Of a stretch of DNA of 64,000 bases, positions 26,820 to 35,572 are shown one piece after another. Origin of the DNA: Ignavibacteria bacterium. GTDB taxonomy: Bacteria; Bacteroidota; Ignavibacteria; Ignavibacteriales; Ignavibacteriaceae. Location: NCBI GenBank assembly GCA_017302895.1, contig JAFLBV010000001.1, positions 930,001 to 994,000 of the forward strand, read 5' to 3'. Position numbers and translations under genes: made by a program. The notes beneath the pieces are model-generated. The model was not told where the DNA came from, did not search any database, and saw only the letters and a program-made list of their open reading frames with translations. The stretch's first letter is position 1. Each line of letters starts with the position of its first letter.

Positions 26820-27725
26820 ATGTATTATATGAAAAACACAGTTAAGATTTTTATTGCAGTCTCGTTGATAATGATATTGTTTGGATGCAAACAGGATGCA
26901 GTTTCAACCGGCGGAGATCCACCACCTGTGACGATTACCAAAAGCCCGAAACGGGGGATTGCTTATAATCTCACGAACGCTGCAGACCTTGAAGCTCTAA
27001 AAGGCGGTGTTTCATGGTGGTACAACTGGTTTTACACGACTACAGCACCATCAGGCTACAATTCCACATACAAAATGGAATTTATTCCGATGATTTGGGG
27101 CGGCACCCCAAGCAACAACGAGATTCTGGCGATTAAAAACTTTGTGCTCAGCCACCCCGAAGTGAAATATATTCTCGTGATGAATGAACCAAATCTCACT
27201 GATCAGGCAAACAGAACACCTCAGCAGGCGGCGGTTGACTGGCTAAAGTATGAACAGGTTGCAGCAGACCTTGAAGCTCAGGGGAGAACGATATCTCTCG
27301 TCGGACCCGCAATGAACTGGGGGACAATGACAGGTTATTCCGATCCCGTTGTGTGGCTCGATGCTTTTTATGCTGCATATAAAATTGCCAACCCGGGCAA
27401 GGTTCCCCGCATCGATTACCTCGCTTTTCACTGGTATGACTACGGCCTTGCCGCACAACTCGACAGGTTGAAGAAATACAACAAACAGATCTGGATAACA
27501 GAACTTGCCAACTGGAACGCCAACATCAACTCCTACGACAAACAGGCAGAGCAGATGCGACAGATGGTAGCTATCTGTGAAAGCAGAAGTGATGTATTTC
27601 GATATGCGTGGTTTATCGGCAGGGGCGGACTCCCTGACAACAAATATACCTATCTGTTTAATCCGACTCCGGGTGAACTCACAAGTCTTGGGAAGCTCTA
27701 TATAAATCTTCCGTGGTCGAATTAA
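26820..27725 (+). CDS. GH128-type beta-1,3-glucanase, lipoprotein
   Basis: 301 residues. The lipobox LFGC gives a lipidated C23. The barrel carries likely acid/base E123 (VMNEPN) and likely nucleophile E228 (WITELANWN), plus FHWYDYG near 204-210, as in the Asl1/GH128 group that acts on beta-1,3-glucan. A second ATG three codons later (26829) is also usable. It starts 21 bp after the GH81 gene and is the last gene of the glucan run. As a lipoprotein it would act at the membrane surface, complementing the freely secreted T9SS enzymes. Confidence 0.82.
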   Translation: MYYMKNTVKIFIAVSLIMILFGCKQDAVSTGGDPPPVTITKSPKRGIAYNLTNAADLEALKGGVSWWYNWFYTTTAPSGYNSTYKMEFIPMIWGGTPSNNEILAIKNFVLSHPEVKYILVMNEPNLTDQANRTPQQAAVDWLKYEQVAADLEAQGRTISLVGPAMNWGTMTGYSDPVVWLDAFYAAYKIANPGKVPRIDYLAFHWYDYGLAAQLDRLKKYNKQIWITELANWNANINSYDKQAEQMRQMVAICESRSDVFRYAWFIGRGGLPDNKYTYLFNPTPGELTSLGKLYINLPWSN

Positions 27726-27831
27726 ATCGTGTCTGATTTCCCGTTCCAATTAAAAGAAAGCGGGATGAAAATCATCATGGTGTGATTTGTATGGAAGTGA
27801 TTATTTTTCGCTGTTTAATCAGGAAAAATAA

Positions 27832-28317
27832 ATGAATGAAATAGAAACAAATGACAGAAAGCTGACACCTCAGGAAGAAAATGAAGCTCAGTCAGGGCAC
27901 AGTCTCAATGATATGCTGCAAGAGCTCAGGATACTTTTGCAGGGTGCCCAGGTATTAACCGCATTTCTTATAGTTCTCCCTTTCAACCAAAGTTTTGAAA
28001 ATATCCATGATTTCGAGAAATGGGTTTTCATTGCAACATTCATGTGTTCCGTTGCCAGTCTGGTATTCTTCAGCGCCCCGGCAGCTCATCACCGCCTCAT
28101 AAGACCACTTATCCATCGAATGACATTCAAATTATTTGCGACACGAATGATACTAACGGGACTTCTGTTCCTCTCATTCGCACTTATTCTCGTGACACAG
28201 CTCGTTGTTTGGCAGGTAATGGAGACAACAGCGAGTGTTTTTGTTACCGCATTTGTTGCGTTGCTCATTATTTTTGTGTGGTGGTTGTTCCCGATCTTTT
28301 TGAGGAAGAGAGTATAA
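27832..28317 (+). CDS. Small membrane protein, DUF6328-like
   Basis: 161 residues. A charged N-terminus with LNDMLQELRILLQGAQVLTAFLIVLPF is followed by four hydrophobic segments (about 42-60, 64-82, 105-125 and 132-152) and ends FLRKRV. The opening matches my memory of the DUF6328 family, inner-membrane proteins of unknown role. It is about 106 bp beyond the glucan run and is closed by a strong terminator, so it is probably a separate unit. Confidence 0.7.
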   Translation: MNEIETNDRKLTPQEENEAQSGHSLNDMLQELRILLQGAQVLTAFLIVLPFNQSFENIHDFEKWVFIATFMCSVASLVFFSAPAAHHRLIRPLIHRMTFKLFATRMILTGLLFLSFALILVTQLVVWQVMETTASVFVTAFVALLIIFVWWLFPIFLRKRV

Positions 28318-28354
28318 AAAAAGCTGCACTCAATTAAGAGAGCAGCTTTTTGGG
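28318..28354. terminator. Bidirectional terminator
   Basis: AAAAAGCTGC (28318-28327) pairs with GCAGCTTTTT (28342-28351), with an inner CTC/GAG pairing across an A-A mismatch. T-runs on both strands serve the converging genes ending at 28317 (+) and 28372 (-). Confidence 0.85.
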
Positions 28355-28371
28355 TATTCCCGAAGAAATAT

Positions 28372-28902
28372 TTAGCTTTTAACGAGCTGCACTTCGATAA
28401 GCAGTTTCACATCTTCGCCTACCAGTACTCCACCGGTCTCAAGAGCTGCATTCCATGTAAGACCGAAATCTTTTCTGTTGATTTTTCCTTCAAGAGCGAA
28501 TCCGGCTTTGGTGTTTCCCCATGGATCTTTCATCAATCCGCTGTATTCAGCATCAAGTGTGATCTTCTTTGTTACATCTTTAATTGTGAAGTCGCCTGAT
28601 ACCTTGAAGTTGTTTTCGTCAACTTTTACGATGTCAGTGGATACGAATGAAAGTTTTGCGAATTTTTCCACATCGAAGAAGTCAGCACTTCTGAGGTGAT
28701 TGTCTCTGTCAGTATTGTTAGTGTTGATGGAATTGACATCTGCACTGAAAGAGATTTTAGAAGTTTCAAATTTGTCGTCTTCGTTCTCAATTGCAGCTTC
28801 GAAGGAATTAAATTTTCCTGAAACATTTGTGAACATCATGTGTTTTACTTTAAATCCGATTTCGGAATGTGTCGGGTCGATTGACCATGTTGACTTTGCC
28901 AT
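28372..28902 (-). CDS. YceI family protein
   Basis: 176 residues, typical length. It begins WSIDPTHSEIGFKVKHMMF and has the conserved pattern LRSADFFDVEKFAKLSF and GDFTIKDVTKKITLDAEYSG. The fold is a lipocalin-like barrel that binds isoprenoid or other amphiphilic molecules in characterised members. No signal peptide is visible, so this form is probably cytoplasmic. The gene is 39 bp downstream of the pirin gene and probably shares its transcript. Confidence 0.92.
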   Translation of the reverse strand: MAKSTWSIDPTHSEIGFKVKHMMFTNVSGKFNSFEAAIENEDDKFETSKISFSADVNSINTNNTDRDNHLRSADFFDVEKFAKLSFVSTDIVKVDENNFKVSGDFTIKDVTKKITLDAEYSGLMKDPWGNTKAGFALEGKINRKDFGLTWNAALETGGVLVGEDVKLLIEVQLVKS

Positions 28903-28941
28903 TGTATTTTTCTCCGGTTTTTTATTGTTTGTTTTTAATAA

Positions 28942-29658
28942 TTAAACTGTCATTGGAACTTCCATCAGGAGGAGGGAAGTATTTGAATCTGCTGCAAAAT
29001 TTACTGTTTTTGTATCCCACAAGCCAAAACCATCTCTGCTTGCAAGGGGCTGTCCATCTACCTTAACATCGCCGCTCAGAACAAAAACATAGAGCCCGTT
29101 TCCTTCACCTTTGATCTGATACTCTGTTGATGTCCCTTTTTCGAGATCAGCCATGTGGAACCATGCGTTTTGATGTATCCAGACACCCTCATCATCTGCT
29201 GACGGGGAGAGAATCTGCTGAAAACGGTTCTTCCTGTCCTCTGCATTCAGTGTAATCTGATCATATCTTGGAGTTACATTTCTCTTGTCCGGGAAAACCC
29301 AGATCTGCAAAAATTTTACCGGCACCTCTTTGTTCTTGTTATATTCGCTGTGCCTGATACCTGTGCCGGCACTCATAACCTGTATATCACCGTGCTTTAT
29401 TACCGTGCTGTTTCCCATACTGTCTTTATGTTCAAGATCGCCTTCCAAAGGAATGGAAATGATTTCCATGTTGTCGTGCGGATGTGTACCAAATCCCATG
29501 CCCGGTGCAACAAAATCATCATTAAGAACACGAAGTGTACCGAAATTCATTCTTTCGGGGTCATAGTAGTTTGCGAAACTGAAAGTGTGGCGGCTAACGA
29601 GCCATCCGTGATTTGCTAGGCCCCGCGTCGCTGACTTGTGTAAAATTGAGCTTGCCAT
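28942..29658 (-). CDS. Pirin family protein
   Basis: 238 residues, YhhW-like length. The N-terminal cupin carries the metal ligands in FGTHPHDNMEIISIPLEG and HSEYN. The family includes quercetin 2,3-dioxygenases and redox-linked regulators; the substrate here is unknown. First gene of a probable pirin-yceI operon, divergent from the desulfhydrase-type gene at 29838. Confidence 0.9.
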   Translation of the reverse strand: MASSILHKSATRGLANHGWLVSRHTFSFANYYDPERMNFGTLRVLNDDFVAPGMGFGTHPHDNMEIISIPLEGDLEHKDSMGNSTVIKHGDIQVMSAGTGIRHSEYNKNKEVPVKFLQIWVFPDKRNVTPRYDQITLNAEDRKNRFQQILSPSADDEGVWIHQNAWFHMADLEKGTSTEYQIKGEGNGLYVFVLSGDVKVDGQPLASRDGFGLWDTKTVNFAADSNTSLLLMEVPMTV

Positions 29659-29801
29659 GATTTTAATTCCTTGTTTTCAAAAATTAACTGTACAAACTTA
29701 CGGTGATGTGGAGCCGCGAAACGATGAACTGGATTATGAAATTCTCTTAATGTAGATTAAGTGTTTTTGGGTTTCCGGAGGTGGGAATCGCCGTTTTTCG
29801 T

Positions 29802-29809
29802 TATTTTTG
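29802..29809 (+). promoter_or_regulatory. -7 box of the desulfhydrase-type gene
   Basis: TATTTTTG matches TAnnTTTG and ends 28 bp before the ATG at 29838. No TTG stands at the ideal -33 position. The rest of the 179-bp divergent region shows nothing else clear. Confidence 0.4.
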
Positions 29810-29837
29810 TCATTTTCAAATTAAAATGGAATAAAAG

Positions 29838-30842
29838 ATGTTTGAAAATATCCCCCGGATAAGTCTGGCGACACTTCCGACCCCGCTTGAAAACGCACCC
29901 GCACTTGCCAAACACCTTGGCTTAAAATCACTCCTGATCAAGAGAGACGACATGACGGGTCTCGCACTGGGTGGAAACAAGATTAGAAAACTTGAATTTG
30001 AACTTGCTGCGGCACTCGAAAAGGGATGCGATACCGTTATTACGGTTGGAGCTACCCAGTCGAATCATGCGAGGATGACTGCCGCCGCATGCCGGAAAAC
30101 AGGACTTGATATCAAACTCGTTTTGGGTGGCGATGATGTAAATGAACTGAACGGCAACCTCCTTTTGGATGCGTTGTATGGAGCGGATATCCGATATATA
30201 GTCGGAAGTTGTGATGAAGATGTACTGAACAGCGAAATGTACAAATGGTCGGACGAACTCATTTCTTCGGGGAAGAAACCATATACGATCATAATGGGGG
30301 CATCCACTCCGCTCGGAGCAATCGGGTATGTTGCAGCGATGAAAGAAATCGCAGACCAGTTCGGAGACCAACCCGTTCAGGTGGTTCTTACTGTCAGCTC
30401 GTGCGGCATGTACGCGGGAGTCGCCCTTGGTGCGGCGATGTACATGCCTCAAGCAAAAATCATCGGGATAAGTGTTTCACACGACAAAAAATTTATTGAA
30501 AAACGGACCCGGGAATTGATGGCTGAAAGCTGCCGGTTACTTGGAGCTGATCACAGATATGCAGAGCAAGACCTCCACATTTATGACGAATATTACGAAG
30601 AATATGCAGTTCCGGTCAAAGGAGCTCAGGAAGCAAGTGCCGTTTGTGCAAACCTCGAAGCAATGATTCTCGATCAGGTATATACAGGCAAAGCGATGTA
30701 CGGGCTGTTCGAGCTTGCCTGCGCCGGTATACTGAACGGGGAAGTACCCGTGATCTTCATTCATTCCGGAGGAATGCCGGCAATATTTGCGAGACCTTTA
30801 CCGGTTGGGGAGTATATAAAATTCAGGAAGATCGGGGTTTAA
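29838..30842 (+). CDS. D-cysteine desulfhydrase / ACC deaminase family PLP enzyme
   Basis: 334 residues. The PLP lysine is K48 in LALGGNKIRKLE, followed by the TVGATQSNHARM loop. Members break down D-cysteine to pyruvate, sulfide and ammonia, or 1-aminocyclopropane-1-carboxylate; sequence alone does not separate them, though D-cysteine desulfhydrase is the more common annotation. The gene stands alone between a divergent pirin operon and the RloA gene. Confidence 0.82.
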   Translation: MFENIPRISLATLPTPLENAPALAKHLGLKSLLIKRDDMTGLALGGNKIRKLEFELAAALEKGCDTVITVGATQSNHARMTAAACRKTGLDIKLVLGGDDVNELNGNLLLDALYGADIRYIVGSCDEDVLNSEMYKWSDELISSGKKPYTIIMGASTPLGAIGYVAAMKEIADQFGDQPVQVVLTVSSCGMYAGVALGAAMYMPQAKIIGISVSHDKKFIEKRTRELMAESCRLLGADHRYAEQDLHIYDEYYEEYAVPVKGAQEASAVCANLEAMILDQVYTGKAMYGLFELACAGILNGEVPVIFIHSGGMPAIFARPLPVGEYIKFRKIGV

Positions 30843-30872
30843 TAGTGCCCTTTTAAGATCACAAATAAAATT

Positions 30873-30902
30873 TTGTTTTTAATGTTTTAAATGCGATATT
30901 TG
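30873..30902 (+). promoter_or_regulatory. Bacteroidota-type promoter of the rloAB pair
   Basis: TTG (30873-30875), 19 bp, then GATATTTG (30895-30902), one mismatch from TAnnTTTG. It overlaps the first codons of the longest open frame, so it supports the start at 30933 rather than 30891. Confidence 0.55.
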
Positions 30903-30932
30903 CAGATAATATGCAAAAACATCGGTGAAAAC

Positions 30933-32240
30933 ATGTTAATTGAGTTTAAAGTTAAGAATTTTGGTCCTTTTCGAGACGAGATACTTCTTTCGATGGTTGC
31001 GTCCAATTATGACAAGACGACTTTTGAGGAAGAAAATGTTGCAAAAATTCCGAATCATGATTTGAGGCTTTTAAAGACTGCTGCTATTTATGGAAGTAAT
31101 GCATCGGGAAAGTCTCAGTTACTCAACGCTCTCACATGGTTGAGACATTTTGTTGTTTCCGGAGGATCGAGCAGGAATGATCATCTGGAAATTCCCCGTT
31201 TTCGACTGGACGAACACTCCGGTTCGAGTCCAACCTCATTTACAATCGTATTTCTCCAGAATGAGAAGATTTTTGAATATGGTATCGTACTCGGAACCAA
31301 TGTAGTTATTGAAGAATGGTTGAATGTATGGATTACCAACCGTAAAACTGTAATATATCACCGGGATGGGACCGGGTTAAAATCAAGTTCTTTGTATTTC
31401 AAGGTAGGTAAAATAATTCAAAAAGCCAAACAGGTTAAAGGATGGAATTTATACCTGACGAAGGCTTTCGAGTATGAACAACCGGGAAATGAACTGATTC
31501 TTGAGGTCAGAGACTGGTTTGACAGACTTCGTACATTCCCCGGCAATGATTCATCCGGATTTGAGGTGTTCATGAACGGAAATCACTACAACACTTCGAC
31601 CAGAGACAGGCATCTTGAATTCATTCGTAACGCTGATTTTAGCATCGAGGATGTCGTTTTCAGTAAATCGAAAGGTTCATTAGTGCTTCCCGATTCGATG
31701 GAAGGCCAGCCTGTGTGGGTGGCAGAAGTGTCCCGGTTATTTCATAAAGTACAGGAACTGATTCCCGATAAAACTGTCATTGAATTAAAAACAAAGCATA
31801 AAAGATTAAAAAATGACGGAACTTATGATGTCGTAGAATTTTCCCGCTCGGAAGAATCTGCAGGAACTGTAAAGTTTATCGCTCTTGCCGGTCCAATTTT
31901 GGATACATTAATTAAGGGGGGTATTCTATTGGTTGATGAACTCGACACCCAATTGCATCCCAACCTTGTTAAGAAAATAATTGAAGAATTTAACTCCCAG
32001 GAAAAGAATCCCAAAAACGCACAGCTAATTTTTAACTCTCATAATACTGCCACCCTGGGAAATCTAAGGCGGGATCAAATCTGGTTCGCAAAAAAGGATG
32101 GATTGGGGGTTGCAACGGTCGAGCCACTTTCCGATTACAAATACGGACCAAGAAAAGAGGAAAATCTTGAGGCAAGGTATCTCGATGGCAGATTTGGTGC
32201 GGTGCCATACTTGGGGAAATTTGGAATTAAAGCAAGCTAG
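30933..32240 (+). CDS. RloA-like AAA ATPase (AbiLii-type), putative phage defence
   Basis: 435 residues from the ATG at 30933, chosen because a promoter overlaps the longer frame beginning at 30891. It opens MLIEFKVKNFGPFRDE, has Walker A GSNASGKS at 54-61 and an ABC-type Walker B with D335-E336 (ILLVDELDTQLHP), then a conserved FNSHNT motif. This is the AAA_15/21 ATPase of RloAB or AbiL systems, which arrest phage growth with an RloB partner. That partner is 42 bp downstream. Confidence 0.83.
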   Translation: MLIEFKVKNFGPFRDEILLSMVASNYDKTTFEEENVAKIPNHDLRLLKTAAIYGSNASGKSQLLNALTWLRHFVVSGGSSRNDHLEIPRFRLDEHSGSSPTSFTIVFLQNEKIFEYGIVLGTNVVIEEWLNVWITNRKTVIYHRDGTGLKSSSLYFKVGKIIQKAKQVKGWNLYLTKAFEYEQPGNELILEVRDWFDRLRTFPGNDSSGFEVFMNGNHYNTSTRDRHLEFIRNADFSIEDVVFSKSKGSLVLPDSMEGQPVWVAEVSRLFHKVQELIPDKTVIELKTKHKRLKNDGTYDVVEFSRSEESAGTVKFIALAGPILDTLIKGGILLVDELDTQLHPNLVKKIIEEFNSQEKNPKNAQLIFNSHNTATLGNLRRDQIWFAKKDGLGVATVEPLSDYKYGPRKEENLEARYLDGRFGAVPYLGKFGIKAS

Positions 32241-32282
32241 ATTTTAAAAAGCAAAATAAGGTGCAACCAGTGTAGAAGAGTT

Positions 32283-32930
32283 ATGGGAAAACCTAAGTTT
32301 ACAAAACGCAGAAGACCATTTAAGTCACAAATTCCGGTGTTTTACATCTTTTGTGAAGGGAAGAATACTGAGCCGGATTACTTCAACTCTTTTCGGATTT
32401 CCACAGTTAAGATCAAACCTCTCGGGTTGGGTCTCAACACCCTTGGGCTGGTTGAAAAAGCAATCAGGTGGATTAAGACGGAAAAATTTGACGGGGCTTC
32501 GGATCAGAAGTGGTGCGTATTCGATAAGGACGATTTTTCTTCCGATCTATTTGATACGGCAATAGATAAAGCCGAAAAAAACGGTTTTGGGGTTGCATGG
32601 TCAAATCAGTCATTCGAGTATTGGTTGCTTCTTCATTTTGAGGATCATCAAGGGGGATCAATCCACCGGGATGACTACCAAAGCAGGATAAACCGATTTA
32701 TCAAAGACGAAAAAGCACAATACAATATCGACGGTAAAAAGCAGGTGAGTGAAGCATTTTTCAGGGAGTTGTCAGCTTCTGAACCAGTAAGTGGGGTTCC
32801 GAGACTTCATCTGGCAATCAGTCGAGCAGCAAGAATTCATAAAGACAAAATTCTTTCCCTTCCTTCCCGTAGCGAGTCATGTACAACAGTTTACCAACTG
32901 ATGGAAATTCTTAACGAGTATGTTGAATGA
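32283..32930 (+). CDS. RloB family protein (TOPRIM-type nuclease), putative phage defence
   Basis: 215 residues. The basic start (KPKFTKRRRPFK) is followed by YIFCEGKNTEPDYF, with the TOPRIM glutamate near residue 25, and by the acidic VFDKDDF near 80; NQSFEYWLLLHF is also typical of the family. RloB is the effector partner of RloA and is predicted to cut nucleic acid. It ends 11 bp from the converging Crp/Fnr gene. Confidence 0.87.
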   Translation: MGKPKFTKRRRPFKSQIPVFYIFCEGKNTEPDYFNSFRISTVKIKPLGLGLNTLGLVEKAIRWIKTEKFDGASDQKWCVFDKDDFSSDLFDTAIDKAEKNGFGVAWSNQSFEYWLLLHFEDHQGGSIHRDDYQSRINRFIKDEKAQYNIDGKKQVSEAFFRELSASEPVSGVPRLHLAISRAARIHKDKILSLPSRSESCTTVYQLMEILNEYVE

Positions 32931-32941
32931 GGTTACTCTTT

Positions 32942-33541
32942 TTACCTCCCCCTTAAGGCCTCACTTCTTACCTTGCTCAAAAATTCGGGTGTAATTCCAA
33001 GATATTGTGCAATCTGTTTTTGAGGGAGAGTATTCACGAGAGTGGGGTATATCTGACAAAACTTCAGGTACCTGTCTTTTGCAGGGAGGGCAAGATTGTC
33101 CAGGAGCCGGCGGTGGCTGTTTACGAGTGAGTTTTCTGTGATGATTCTGAAATACCGTTCGAGGGCGGGGACTTTGTCAAAGAGTTCAATCTGATCGCGA
33201 CGGGTGAGAATCAGCACTTCGGAATCTTCGAGTGCATTTATATTCAGGAAACTTTCCTTTTCGGAAATGAAGCTGTACATATCAGTTATCCACCAGTTTT
33301 GGGGAGCGAACTGCAGGATATGCTCGAAGCCGTTCTCATCTATCGAGAAGGAGCGGAGACAACCGTTGATCACAAAAGCCGCTGATTTGGCTATCTGTCC
33401 CTCATGAAGAAAATATTGTTTCCTCTTTATTATCCTCTTTGACAGCCGGGAGGCAATCATAGCTTCGCACTCCGGAGTCAGATTGGAGTGTCTTTTAATA
33501 CCGTCGAATAATTTCTGTGCTGCTGTTAAAATCTCATCCAT
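32942..33541 (-). CDS. Crp/Fnr family transcriptional regulator
   Basis: 199 residues from the ATG at 33541; an upstream in-frame ATG at 33562 lies ahead of the likely transcription start. The cyclic-nucleotide-binding fold (about 25-110, VINGCLRSFSIDENGFEHILQF) lacks the classic cAMP phosphate cassette. The C-terminal helix-turn-helix is LPQKQIAQYLGITPEFLSKVRSE. No FNR cysteine cluster is present. Such short Bacteroidota regulators have unknown ligands. Confidence 0.85.
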   Translation of the reverse strand: MDEILTAAQKLFDGIKRHSNLTPECEAMIASRLSKRIIKRKQYFLHEGQIAKSAAFVINGCLRSFSIDENGFEHILQFAPQNWWITDMYSFISEKESFLNINALEDSEVLILTRRDQIELFDKVPALERYFRIITENSLVNSHRRLLDNLALPAKDRYLKFCQIYPTLVNTLPQKQIAQYLGITPEFLSKVRSEALRGR

Positions 33542-33564
33542 CTCGTTTTTCCAAAAATTCAATA

Positions 33565-33594
33565 CAAAAATGGGAATTATTATCTAAAAAACAG
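33565..33594 (-). promoter_or_regulatory. Candidate promoter of the Crp/Fnr gene
   Basis: On the minus strand CTG (33594-33592), 19 bp, CATTTTTG (33572-33565): one mismatch in each box of TTG-N19-TAnnTTTG. Transcription would begin near 33558, which favours the ATG at 33541. Confidence 0.35.
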
Positions 33595-33659
33595 AAAAAC
33601 CCGGCACAAAATTCACTAAACCTCCAACTCCATTACTGCATTATTGGATTACTGCATTA

Positions 33660-33695
33660 AAAAAAGAGGTTGCCCGTTTCCGAACAACCTCTTTC
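33660..33695 (-). terminator. Terminator of the T9SS protein gene
   Basis: AAAGAGGTTG and CAACCTCTTT (33663-33672 and 33685-33694) form a 10-bp stem. Read on the minus strand it is followed by a T-run, just beyond the stop at 33739. Confidence 0.75.
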
Positions 33696-33738
33696 AATTT
33701 ATGAGTTATTAATTATGAATTATGAGTTGAACTCAAAA

Positions 33739-35379
33739 TTACTTAATTAATTGCATTTTCCTTGTGGCTGTGAAGTCACCTGAATTCAGGCGATAGAAAT
33801 ATGTTCCACTTGGAAGATTTGCAGCATTAAAGGAGACATTGTGTGATCCTGCTGAGAGGTCTTTGCTAAGGAGCTGTCCGACCATTTCGCCCATGCTGTT
33901 GTAAACTGCGAGGGTAACAAATCCTGAAACAGGAAGTGTAAATCTGATAACAGTTGAAGGGTTGAATGGATTTGGATAGTTCTGATCGAGACTGAAGGAT
34001 GATGGAGCCAAATCAACTTCGATTGCATTTGAATATTCAAAGCTGCCGTTGTAGTCGATTTGTTTCAGTCTGTAGGTATATTTACCAGGCTGAACTGCAT
34101 CTGAATAAGTATAGTTTGAAGTTGAGGTTGAAGTTCCTTTTCCTTCTATAAAAGCTACGGTAGCGAAATCGATGTTGTTTACACTTCTCTGAATTTCAAA
34201 ACCTTTGTTGTTGGTTTCCGAAGCAGTTGCCCAGTTAAGATCAACTGAAGAGCCGTTTGCATTGGCGGTGAAAGAAGTGAGTTCTACTGGAACAAAATCG
34301 AGCCCGAATCTTACATCATCAAAGTAGTAGGTTTTTTCACCTGCAGTTGCACCATTAACTCCAAAATTGAAGAAGATGGAAGCTTTGTTAAGATAAGCGT
34401 TGAGGTCGAGGGTAGCAGTTCCAGGAGCAGGGTTTCCGAAATCGAAAACAAGTGTCTGCCATGAATTTGCGATAGCAAGAGTCGCTTCAGTTTCGCATGA
34501 GACAGCGCCGTTTTGAAAATTTTCGACTTTCAGTCTTACCTGAATCGGAGCATGTGGAGAGTAAACTCTTACATTCATTCTTTTTTCGTTTGCAGTGAAG
34601 GGCACTTTTGCAGAGAAACCTGTCTGCTGTCCACCGGTAACTGCAGTAACTGTTGTTCCTGCCCAAGGTTGAGCAGTTGCAGATTTGATGACTTTGACAA
34701 CTTTGTTGGAAGCATTGTTTGGATCAACGATGATTGAAGATTGTTCAGCACCTTCAAAACCGACAACACCATAATTGATGGTTGGATCATCCCAGGTAAC
34801 GGGGAGATTCATCTGGGTAAGTGTTGGTCCGCCGCCGCCCTGAACGAGTCTGATTTCGTCAAAGTAGTATGTGTAGTCTGCACCACCTGCACCAACTGTA
34901 CCAAGATCGAAAATGAAGACCATTTTAGCATAGGTGTTGGTTGTATTGATAGCTGAGAAATCGAATGTGAGTTCTTCCCACGCATTTGCGACAGTTCCGG
35001 TATCTTGCATTTCAAAGGCAATTCCGCCATTGGTAGCGTTTTCAACTTTAAGAAGGAGTCTTGCTCCAACTCTTGGCATGTAAACTTTTACTTTGAATAT
35101 TTTATTGACAGAAAAATCGATATTTCCTGCCATCGATATCCAGGAACCGCCCCATGGATCACCGGCATTTTTGATCATTTTACCGACAAATCCTGTGGTA
35201 TTGATTCCGCCCGGGACCGGGTTTGCAACTCTGGTAGCCAGACCGCCGCCGAAGTCGGTGAATGTGTAGTTGAGGGTGCCATTTTCAAAATCGAAAGGGA
35301 GGGTTGGCTGACCCTGTGCGAAGAGGGTGCTTACTGAGAGCACTGTGATTACAAAAAAATGAAGGAAATACTTTTTCAT
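33739..35379 (-). CDS. Secreted protein with two carbohydrate-binding-like modules and T9SS domain
   Basis: 546 residues. A signal peptide (1-21) precedes two homologous beta-sandwich modules of about 165 residues each: both contain GFVGKMIKN/NKVVKVIKS, then P(W)-G-G/T, and end in YYFDEIRL or YYFDDVRFG. An FN3-like joint (ELTSFTANANGSSVDLNWATASETNNKGFEIQRS) and the T9SS sorting domain (about 460-546, QNYPNPFNPST) follow. No catalytic motif. It is probably a surface or released glycan-binding protein. It stands alone, away from the glucan locus. Confidence 0.78.
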   Translation of the reverse strand: MKKYFLHFFVITVLSVSTLFAQGQPTLPFDFENGTLNYTFTDFGGGLATRVANPVPGGINTTGFVGKMIKNAGDPWGGSWISMAGNIDFSVNKIFKVKVYMPRVGARLLLKVENATNGGIAFEMQDTGTVANAWEELTFDFSAINTTNTYAKMVFIFDLGTVGAGGADYTYYFDEIRLVQGGGGPTLTQMNLPVTWDDPTINYGVVGFEGAEQSSIIVDPNNASNKVVKVIKSATAQPWAGTTVTAVTGGQQTGFSAKVPFTANEKRMNVRVYSPHAPIQVRLKVENFQNGAVSCETEATLAIANSWQTLVFDFGNPAPGTATLDLNAYLNKASIFFNFGVNGATAGEKTYYFDDVRFGLDFVPVELTSFTANANGSSVDLNWATASETNNKGFEIQRSVNNIDFATVAFIEGKGTSTSTSNYTYSDAVQPGKYTYRLKQIDYNGSFEYSNAIEVDLAPSSFSLDQNYPNPFNPSTVIRFTLPVSGFVTLAVYNSMGEMVGQLLSKDLSAGSHNVSFNAANLPSGTYFYRLNSGDFTATRKMQLIK

Positions 35380-35466
35380 TGGAGCTCCAATTGATTAAAG
35401 ATGAAACTGTTGCACACGGCAATATGAATTCTATTCATCAATAACTGTACCAATCAGAATTTTGCC

Positions 35467-35502
35467 CTAAAACCCCTCTAAATCAATAAAACTAAAGGGG
35501 TT
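35467..35502 (-). terminator. Possible terminator after the rlmD operon
   Basis: AACCCCT (35471-35477) pairs with AGGGGTT (35496-35502); read on the minus strand the stem is followed by TTTTAGGG. It is 70 bp past the rlmD stop, so read-through is possible. The rest of the 35380-35572 gap shows nothing clear. Confidence 0.45.
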
Positions 35503-35572
35503 ATACAGGTCGTTCAAACAGGAAATTATTAAAATGATAATCCCTTGTTATCTAATTAATAATTGAATCCTC

